Below, in pieces: positions 56,203-64,000 of a stretch of DNA of 64,000 nt. The stretch is from the NCBI GenBank assembly GCA_015179025.1, contig WHUX01000018.1, positions 310,001 through 374,000 of the forward strand. Reading direction: 5' to 3'. The notes below the pieces were generated by a model. It did not search any database. It was not told the origin of the DNA and saw only the letters and a program-made list of their open reading frames with translations. The translations under genes were made by a program, and so were the position numbers. Each line of letters starts with the position of its first letter. Positions within the stretch are counted from its first letter, which is position 1. This DNA comes from Terfezia claveryi. Its lineage: Eukaryota; Ascomycota; Pezizomycetes; Pezizales; Pezizaceae.

Positions 56203-58410
56203 ATGGAGACTCCTAAACAAAAAAGTACTAGTGTAATGGAAGGAGGAGAGAGCTAGGAAAGGCAGGAGAAAGGCAATGACAAGTGAGGAGCTAGAAGCAC
56301 TCAAGGCTAAGTTAGTCAATACCCTAAAAAGAAAGTTCCAACTGGGAAAGAATTCCAGAAAGGAAATAGAACAAGGAAATAGTCATTGGGCCTAATTCAT
56401 CAATGCCTGAAGTAAGGATTGTAACACCTCCTGCAACAAAAGCCTTTGGGACAAAAATGAGTCATCATGGTACCAAAGGATATCACAGGTATTTATATAC
56501 CTAACAATAAACAACATGTTATCAAAAAGGAAAAAGGAACTATTGCTGAAGCAGCAGAAAAGTTCATGATTTTTCAACAGAAAGACAATTTGACAAGTCA
56601 GTTCAAATAGACTTTCAACTCTCATCTACCTCAAAAGCAGTATGGCCTTACCCAACCTATAACCCATGTAAAGGAGTTCCATGGCTAGCTTTAAACTGGC
56701 CTTTCCTGACACAGTACATGCTTATGGGTAACCTGTATGACTGGAAACTCCAGAAATAGTGCCTCCAATAACAGAACCTATAGAAACTTTGAAGAAATAG
56801 GAAAGAAACTGTTTGGAGCTGAAGGCAAGGGTAAGGGGAAAAGTGTACAGTATGAGGAAGAGGATGATGGAGATTATGAAACAGATATAGAAGAAATATC
56901 TGAAAAGATATGCCACCACCACCTAAAGATAGGAAAAAGCCAACACATACCAAAAAGAGCAAGACTCCTGATAAGAAGTCTAGAAAGAGTTCTAGTGGTG
57001 TGGCTAGAGGTGGAAGTGAGGACCCAGGATCTGGATCTGAGGGTGATGAATCAGACAATGTTCTAGAGATAACAGCAGGAAAAGGTCAACTAGAGAACCT
57101 AGCCCTCACCACTTGGAATGGTCTAAAAAGACTGGTCAAAAGATACCAACACAACAAGTCAGCAAATCCCTTGTCAAGAAGGCAAACAAACTTGCAAAAT
57201 TCCCAATCCTCCAATGATTGATGAAGTATCAGAGAAATGGAGGGATCAAACTACCTTTGACAATTATGTGCAACAGTTGCAGAAGTGGGTGGAGTATCAA
57301 GGGATGAATATAGCAAGTTGGGAAAGTTTGGATAGAGCAAGCTTTATGTTTGAGAAGAGTGCTCAGACTTGGTATAACCAGTATTGCTCTGAAAAAGAAG
57401 AGGTTGAGGACAGAAATTTCCATGAATTTATGTTAAAACTGAGAGGTAAACTCATCTCTACAGTAGCACCTGAAGTTCTATGGAAACAATACCTATCACA
57501 CCATCAAAGGCCAGATATTACTGTCATGTAGTATGCACAGAACCTGGAAGAGTTCAAAATTAAGTGCAAGGATCTAAATGGAAAAGACATGATAAGTGAT
57601 CATGCACTAAAAATGAAACTAGTAGATGGACTGGTACCCCTGCTTAGGGCTAAAGTCAAAGGACTGATATCATATGAGTCAACCTTTGAGGAAATATTGA
57701 ATAAAATTGCAGTTCAGGAGGATGTACTAAAACAAGAAACTAAATCCTTGCAGCAGCACCAAAAGAAGGCTGATAAGCAATGGGGACCTGGTAGACCTAT
57801 GGAATGGACTAAGTCTGAATTCAAATTGCCTGAAAAAGTGGCTAAGAATGCAGCTAAAGTGACAGGCAAGAAAGGTGGACCAGGTGGTCTCTATGGTAAC
57901 TTCCCTAGTGCCAGAAAAGATAAAACTAAGTATACCCCTTATGGTGAACAGGAGAAGAAGAGGGAAGAGGCTGCAAGAACAGGGTCCTATTATCACTGTG
58001 GTAAACAGGGTTATACTTCCAGGGATTGCCCTAATAGGAAGGTGTCTTCAGCTTACCAATATATGGGATCTAGACCAGGAGTCAGAAGATTCCCACCTTA
58101 TCAACCATTCAGACCTAGGCCAACTTGGCCCCCACAGAAAGTGAAAACAGCTTATCAGGAGATTGATATGAAACAACAAGAGTCAGCTGCACTTCAGGTT
58201 ATGAGAAACCCTAATAACTCAAGGAAGTTCTTAGTGCCAGAAAGCCATAGAACTTCTAATGCAGCTGAAATTAAAATTAATGGACATATTGCTTATGCAC
58301 TATTTGATCCATGTACATCAGGTGGAGACCTGATATCAGCAAATTATTATCAGCTGTTTAATATACCCTTGAAAGAGATCAGCAAGAAACCTCTAGAAAC
58401 TGCAATTTAA
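56203..58410 (+). pseudogene. Element B gag with zinc-knuckle remnant and protease-like end
   Basis: The frame begins METPKQKSTSVMEGG at 56203 but has stops before 56660, frame changes near 56905 and 57205 and a TAG at 57529. Recognisable blocks: NYVQQLQKWVEYQGMNIASW (capsid region), LEEFKIKCKDLNGKDMI, then a basic nucleocapsid stretch. The knuckle reads YYHCGKQGYTSRDC, so the first Cys and the His of C-x2-C-x4-H-x4-C are both Tyr; element C has the intact CYYCGQKGHSSRDC. The end reads NGHIAYALFDPCTSGGDLIS, resembling the retropepsin flap/active-site region with D-P-C-T in place of D-S/T-G. Confidence 0.8.
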
Positions 58411-59970
58411 GGCAGCAGATCTCAAATATCAAATACAGCAACAGTCACAGTAAATCTACAAGGATACCAAGAAACTAGGACATTCTATGTGGCCAACCTG
58501 AAGGACTGGGATGTTATATTTGGGGAACCTGCTCTGAGGGATTATAAAGCAATTATGAATGTCAAAGATAATGCAATTACTATACAACCTACAGGCAGGA
58601 CAAGGATTGACATTAATATGCTTAAAACCAAGGATACACTTGGAAGAGTCACAACTGCAGCTATGAATATTGGCAGGACAGAAGAAGATTGGTTCAAAAA
58701 GGATGATCCAATGGCTATTATGACTGAAATTGGAGGTAGATTAATACACCACCCAAAGCCAACTTTAGCAATTCCATGGATACAGCATGATCTGGTAGAT
58801 GACCTAGAAGAAGACCAGGAATGGTCACAAGAGTGGTTTGACTCATCAGATTGGTCAGAGCTAGAAGATGATGGAAGCTCTCCAGTCATTACAAATGCAG
58901 TTAATCTAGAAGAAGTGGAGTTTAATATATTTGAAGAATTCCCTGAACTATTCCCAGAAGAAAAACCAACTGCATTACCACCAATCAGAGAACCTTATGA
59001 CATCATACAACATAAAATTATAGTTCCTGATGGTGCAACCTGGGAACCTGCATACTATACAAACTATACAAGGTTTCTGGATCAAGTAACTGAGAAAATG
59101 AGGACAGAGCTAGAATCTGGGAGAGTAGTGCCATCTAGCTCACTCAACAGCATCCTTATGTTTACACAGCCTAAAAAGGATTTAGATAAGAATGGCAAAC
59201 AACAGGCCAGGTTCTTATTGCACTGTGTACCTAGAAATAAGCTAGTACAAAAGGATAAAACACCCATGCCCAATATTAAAGCAATATTAGACTGGATAGC
59301 TGGTAAAGAATATATCTCAGCAGCTGATCTGGCAGATGGCTACTATAATATTAGGCATGCACATGAATTAGTAAAACATAGTACCTTTACAAATCATCTA
59401 GGGAAATTTGACTCATTGGTCATACAGCAAGGTGATTGCAATGCACCTGCAACCATGATGAGGGCTATGAACTGGTTATTAAGAGACTATATTGGAAAGA
59501 CTGTCATGGTTTATTTAGATGACATTCTGATTGGCACAGATACCCTGGAGGAACATAAGGAAGTATTAAGAGGGATCTGCAGGATATTGGCTAGGGAAAA
59601 GTTCTTCTTCAACAAAAAGAAATGCCAAATCCTTGTCCCAAGGCTAAAAGTACTGGGATTTATTGTCACCAAACAAGGGCTAGAAATGGATCCAGAAAAA
59701 ATTAACTCAATAACAAATTACCCAATCCCTGACTCAAAAAAGAAATTACAAAAGTTTCTAGGAATGGTTAATTACTTGAGAAGGTTTTGTCCAGAATTGG
59801 GAGCTATAGCCAAACCACTGTACTTAAGAGTCAAGAGAGGAGAGCAAGTACCTACAGTAAAGGTACAAGATGGGTTTATGTACCTCTTGAAGAGTTTTGC
59901 TTGGAAGATGGTTATCCCCAAGGGATTACAAGTTAAAGGTAACCCTGCCTCTGAAGCCCTTATCCAATAA
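58411..59970 (+). pseudogene. Element B protease end and reverse transcriptase
   Basis: After a stop at 58408 the polyprotein frame continues (NTATVTVNLQGYQETRTFYV, NLKDWDVIFGEPAL), then an acidic linker and the RT domain: IIVPDGATWEPAYYTNYTRF, SSSLNSILMFTQPKKDLDKN, YISAADLADGYYNIRHAHEL, VIQQGDCNAPATMMRAMNWL and the palm motif MVYLDDILIGTD (near 59505-59540), then KVLGFIVTKQGLEMDPEKIN and KFLGMVNYLRRFCPELGA. RT catalytic Asp residues are intact, but the connection and RNase H domains are deleted after about 59860, and a TAA at 59968 interrupts the frame before the integrase. Confidence 0.88.
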
Positions 59971-61590
59971 GCACATGTCACTACTGGACATGGAGGCCTT
60001 GCAAAAACAGCAGAAAAGCTTACCAATAAGTACATCTTTCAGGATTTTTATAAGCAGGTTGAACAATTTGTGAGGAGTTGTGAAACCTGTCAAATCACCA
60101 AAGGATCCACACAGAAAACCCCTGGATTCCTTACTCCTCTGAATGTACCTATTAGGCCATAGGGTAGTATGGCTATGGATTTCCTTAGTATGGAACCTGT
60201 TATGATCTCATGTACTGAATTTACACTTGGTTACAGAACTACTGAAGAAGATAAGCCTCATATGTTGTTATTTCATAAGTTATTAGTCATGACTGACAGG
60301 CATTCTGATTTTACATTCTTGTTACCTGTTGCAGACAATGTTGATACATTAGGGGTTATTGATATCTTTGAAAGATTCATTAAGCCTAATGTGGGGTTCC
60401 CTTATGAAATTGTTTCTGACCAAGACCCCTTGTTTATGTCTACTGTTTTTCAAGACTGGATGCAGAAAAATGGAATTATGCATAAAGCATCTTCCACATA
60501 TCACCCCCAGACTAATGTGACAAGTGAAAGGAAGAATAGGACAATTATTCCTATGTTTGCAGCTAAGAAGCTGGAGCAGGGAATGAATTGGATACAAGTC
60601 ACACCTTCTGTTCAAACAGAGGTGAATGCAAGAGTTAGTACTACAAGAGGACTTTCCCCCTTTTTTACCAAGCTAGGATACCAGCCTAATTTGTCACCAC
60701 CTATCCTACCTCACCCAATTCCTACCTATTCAAACCCTACAACCAGATTTTACCAGGTTGCTGAAAACCTTACCAAAGCAAAAAGGGACCAAATTCAGCA
60801 AGCCAACAAACACAGAAGAGCCTCCCCTGATTACCAAGTCAATAATCAGGTGATGCTATCAACAAAGAACCTCCCAGCAAGGTACCACTCCTCCAAACTA
60901 TCCCCAAAATGGATAGGCCCCTTTACTATTACTAAATATTCACCATGGAGTCAAAATGCTAAACTTGACTTCACTGACTTTCCTGACCTCAATAATATCA
61001 ACAATTCCTTCCACACCTCACTTCTCAAACCCTTCTTCCCTAATCCAATACAACTGTTCCCCTCCAGAACTCTGGAACAACCAGGACCAGTTAAGGAAGA
61101 CAGGTATGAGGTAGAAAGAGTGTTGGAATTTAGGTCACAACCTAGAACAGGAAAGCTGCAGTACAAGGTGAAATGGAAGGGGTGGCCTCATAAATTTGAT
61201 GAGTGGGTATATGCTGATGGTGTTGATAAGTCATTAAAAAAACAATTCTGGTTGACTGGTAGTAAGCAAGCAACTTACAAAAGAAGGAAGGTTGGTGACA
61301 ATAAGCTTGGCAAGATTAAGACAAGGAAAGAAACCTTGGAAATGATTAATGATGAAAGGAAGAAAGTTCTTGCTACCCCTGTTTCATCCAATGCAGTCAA
61401 GATTGACAAAGGCAAAGGAAAAGAGTTAGATATACCCCAGTTAATACTTAAACATTTCTTTGCTCAGAGAGTTATTGATAAGGATTTCAAGGAAGGGTAT
61501 GATAATATTAGGTATGATACTAGAGCAGAAGGTAGTAGTACCTATAAGGATAGGAACAATAGGTATTATGGGTTGAATGTTAACTACTAA
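59971..61590 (+). pseudogene. Element B integrase with chromodomain
   Basis: HHCC zinc-binding part: AHVTTGHGGLAKTAEKLTNK ... SCETCQITKG. A TAG replaces Trp at about 60161 (RP-stop-GSMAMDFLSM). The catalytic core is otherwise intact: VMTDRHSDFTFLLPVADNVD (Asp), EIVSDQDPLFMSTVFQDW (Asp), SSTYHPQTNVTSERKNRTI (Glu). The C-terminal part has PKWIGPFTITKYSPWSQNAK and a chromodomain, YEVERVLEFRSQPRTGKLQY and KVKWKGWPHKFDEWVYADG, followed by a basic tail of about 120 residues. The long open frame from 60169 to 61590 is the best-preserved coding part of the element. Confidence 0.9.
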
Positions 61591-61653
61591 TGTATATAAC
61601 CCATCTCCCCTGTTTATTTTCTAGGATGGAGTTTTTATCTAAACAGGGAGGCA

Positions 61654-62297
61654 TGTAAGGAAGTGGCTTACTCATCTCTTATGACTAACCCTCTACCTCA
61701 CAAATGTATTTCTTATGTATTTCTTACTCAGCAAGCATCTCAAAACACACAACATTGTGTGCTGTCTGCCTTGCTAATATTTCACATGTTATCACATGCT
61801 TTCACATGTTATCACATGCTTTCATATGTTATCACATGCTTTCACATGTATAAGTCTAGGAAAGACTTAACCTATTTTGTACTAGATAGTATATGGAAGT
61901 ACTATCTAGAATCTTTTATTGTGTTGATTTCAAATCATGTAAAGGTCAGATGATGGTGCACTGCCTCAGCACTGCCCCAGCACTGCCCCACTCAGAACAC
62001 ATATAGTCCCCTGAATTTCCCTTCAGTTGGACAGATAGTTAGAACTCAGAACATAGTTAGAGTACAATTAATATAGAAGTTCTACTGGTTAATCTTCTAA
62101 GTGCCTTTGGCACTCCTATACTACTTTACCTATTACAGTAATCTTATGCTACTGGTAATAACTTTAATAGTGAGAATAAACAATACACTATTAGTAATCT
62201 ACTTTGTAGTATACATTACTAGCCTGAGATTATCTGATTAGATTAGATCCTTATCTAATCTAATCTGATTGTCCAGTCCCCCATACAACACTTTACA
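61654..62297 (+). repeat. 3' LTR of element B
   Basis: 644 bp, TGTAAGGAAG...CTTTACA, highly similar to the 5' LTR but about 28 bp longer, mainly because a TGTTATCACATGCTTTCACA-type unit is present in extra copies at 61790-61850. Followed by the ATACA target duplication. Confidence 0.92.
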
Positions 62298-64000
62298 ATA
62301 CAGTATAGCAAGAATCTAGCCTGTTGCTTGCCATTCTTGTCTAAATCCCTTTTAGGCTATGTGAATATGAGGATGCTATTCAGTGAGCTAGATAGTACTA
62401 TTCTTCCAGATTCTAGCTCAGTCCTCATTTTCTCTATTACTTGATTCAGGAACTTTGTATAATTTGTATAGTATACAGATTCTCAAGTTGTACTATCAGG
62501 AACTATGATCTTATGTTGCATGATATCATAAGGTTCTCTGATTAGTGGTAATGCAGTTGGTTTTTCTTCTGGAAATAGTTTAGGGAATTCTTCAAATATA
62601 TTAAACTCCACTTCTTTCAGATTAACTGCATTTGTAATAACTGGGGAGCTTCTATCATCTTCTAGCTCTGACCAGTCTGATGAGTCAAACCACTCTTGTG
62701 ACCATTCCTGGTCTTCCTCTAGGTCTTCTAATAGATCATGCTGTATTCAAGGTATTGCTGGAGTTGGTTTTGGATGGTATAGTAATCTACCTCCAACTTC
62801 AGTTAATATAGCATGTAGATCTTCATTATCATCCCAATCTTCTTCTGTCCTTCCTATATTTGTAGCTGCAGTAGTGACTCTTCTAAGTGTATCCTTGGTT
62901 TTAAGTATATTAATATTAATTCTTGTCCTACCTGTAGGCTGTATAGTAATTGCATTATCTTTGATATTCATAATTGCTTTATAATCCCTCAGTGCAAGTT
63001 CTCCAAATATAACATCCCAGTCTTTCAGGTTAGCTATATAGAATATCTTAGTTTCATAGTATCCTTGTAGATTTACTGTGACTGTTGCTGTATTTGTCAT
63101 CTGAGATCTTCTACCTTTAATTGCAGTTTCTAGAGGCTTCTTGCTGATCTCTTTTAAGAGTATATTAAATAGCTGACAGTAATTTGCTGATATCAGGTCT
63201 CTACCTGATATACATGGATCAAATAGTGCATAAGTAATATATCTATTAATTTTAATTTCAGCTGCATTAGAAGTTTTATAGCTTTCTGGCACTAAAAACT
63301 TCCTTGTATCATTAGGATTCCTCATAACTTGGAGTGCAGCTGACTCTTGTTATTTAATATCAATCTCCTAATAAGCTGTTTTCACCTTTTGTGGGGGCCA
63401 TATATTATTAGACCTAAAAGGCTGATAAGGGGGGAATCTTCTAACCCCTGGTCTAGATCCCATATATTGGTAAGCTAAAGATACCTTTTTATTAGGGCAG
63501 TCCCTAGAACTGTGACCTTTCTGTCCACAGTAATAGCAGGACCCTGTCCTTGCAGCTTCTTCCCTTTTCTTCTCTTGTTCACCATAAGGTGTATACTTGG
63601 TTTTATCCCTTCTAGTATTAGGGAAGTTACTATAGAAGCCTCCTAGTCCACCCTTCTTGCCAGCTACTTTAGCTGTATTCTTGGCCACTTTTTCAGGTAA
63701 TTTAAATTCAGACTTAGTCTATTCCATAGGTTTACCAGGGCCCTATTGCTTATCAGTTTTCTTTTGGTATTATTGCAAGGATTTGGTTTCCTGCTTTTAC
63801 ACATCTTCCTGAATTGCAATTTTGTTTAATATTTCCTCAAAGTTGACTTATATGATATCAGCCTTTGACTTTAGCCCTAAGCAGAGTACTAGTCCATCTA
63901 CTAGTTTATTTTTAGTGCATGATCACTTATCATATCCTATTTATTCAGGTTCTTGCACTTAATCTTATACTCCTACAGGTTTTGTACATACTGTATGACA
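62298..64000 (-). mobile_element. Gypsy element C, 5' piece (gag to RT start), runs off window
   Basis: Minus-strand remnants: gag nucleocapsid with an intact zinc knuckle CYYCGQKGHSSRDC (63550-63480), PFRSNNIWPPQKVKTAY, then PESYKTSNAAEIKINRYITY and YALFDPCISGRDLISANYCQ, LKDWDVIFGELALRDYKAIM and an acidic linker ending in RT N-terminal sequence next to the element B insertion at 62302. It joins in sense with the RT/RNase H piece at 53292-54832. Numerous stops. The gag N-terminus and 5' LTR lie beyond the right edge. Confidence 0.85.

Larger units (their letters stand above)
54833..62297 (+). mobile_element. Ty3/Gypsy retrotransposon, element B (two LTRs)
   Basis: Flanked by LTRs at 54833-55448 and 61654-62297 and by a 5-bp target duplication ATACA (54828-54832 and 62298-62302). 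Internal order is gag (56203-58410 with protease-like end), protease/RT (to 59970), integrase and chromodomain (to 61590), then a purine tract AAACAGGGAGGCA before the 3' LTR. RNase H is missing: RT passes straight from LRVKRGEQVPTV into pre-integrase sequence, while the related element C still has it. Stops and frameshifts make it non-autonomous. It splits element C, so it is the younger insertion. The leader 55449-56202 has no coding sense. Confidence 0.92.

Overview
The window is nuclear DNA of a filamentous ascomycete fungus. Genes carry short spliceosomal introns (about 50-120 nt, GT..AG), both strands are used, and the products include fungal-type RAC Hsp70 (Ssz1), Raptor/Kog1, a Tea1-like kelch/coiled-coil polarity protein, a GPI-anchored Ser/Thr-rich wall protein and a fungal HNH protein. 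I cannot fix the genus. A large Gypsy/hAT-rich block beside a normal gene block is the pattern of TE-rich ascomycetes, and several nonsense codons and LTR-end changes are C-to-T or G-to-A as repeat-induced mutation would leave.

The left half (about 1-33 kb) is an ordinary gene block. In order it holds: an Alba-domain RNase P/MRP subunit like Pop7 (-), an unrecognised two-exon gene (-), SSZ1 (-), the TORC1 scaffold KOG1/mip1/Raptor (-), a Tea1-like kelch protein (+), cytosolic aspartyl-tRNA synthetase (+), a GPI-anchored protein (+), an FMN-binding split-barrel protein (-), a multi-pass membrane protein (+), a mitochondrial HAD-IIA phosphatase-like protein (-), and an HNH-endonuclease-domain gene (+) whose 3' end is frameshifted. 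Exon models were built from reading frame, splice signals and family knowledge; frames close across every intron listed. Small TIR elements sharing TAGTCTGGTT ends lie in two intergenic regions.

The right half (about 33-64 kb) is transposable-element territory. An AT-rich block leads into a decayed minus-strand Gypsy chromovirus (element A, 34.1-39.4 kb). A 13.9-kb segment (39396-53291) is bounded by matching 19-bp inverted termini and mirrored subterminal motifs of a hAT transposon. It contains a decayed BED-finger hAT transposase plus unrelated cargo: a CCHC zinc-knuckle gene, two unrecognised genes, an intron-containing decayed histone H3-like gene, a short basic ORF, two copies of a tRNA-headed SINE-like repeat, and at least six minisatellites all built on the same GTCAYGGG core. 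To its right a Gypsy element with two LTRs and an ATACA target duplication (element B, 54833-62297) has inserted into an older minus-strand relative (element C).

The most unusual content is the hAT-bracketed segment: a possible giant or composite hAT with a histone H3-like passenger and a spacer minisatellite family seen nowhere else in the window.
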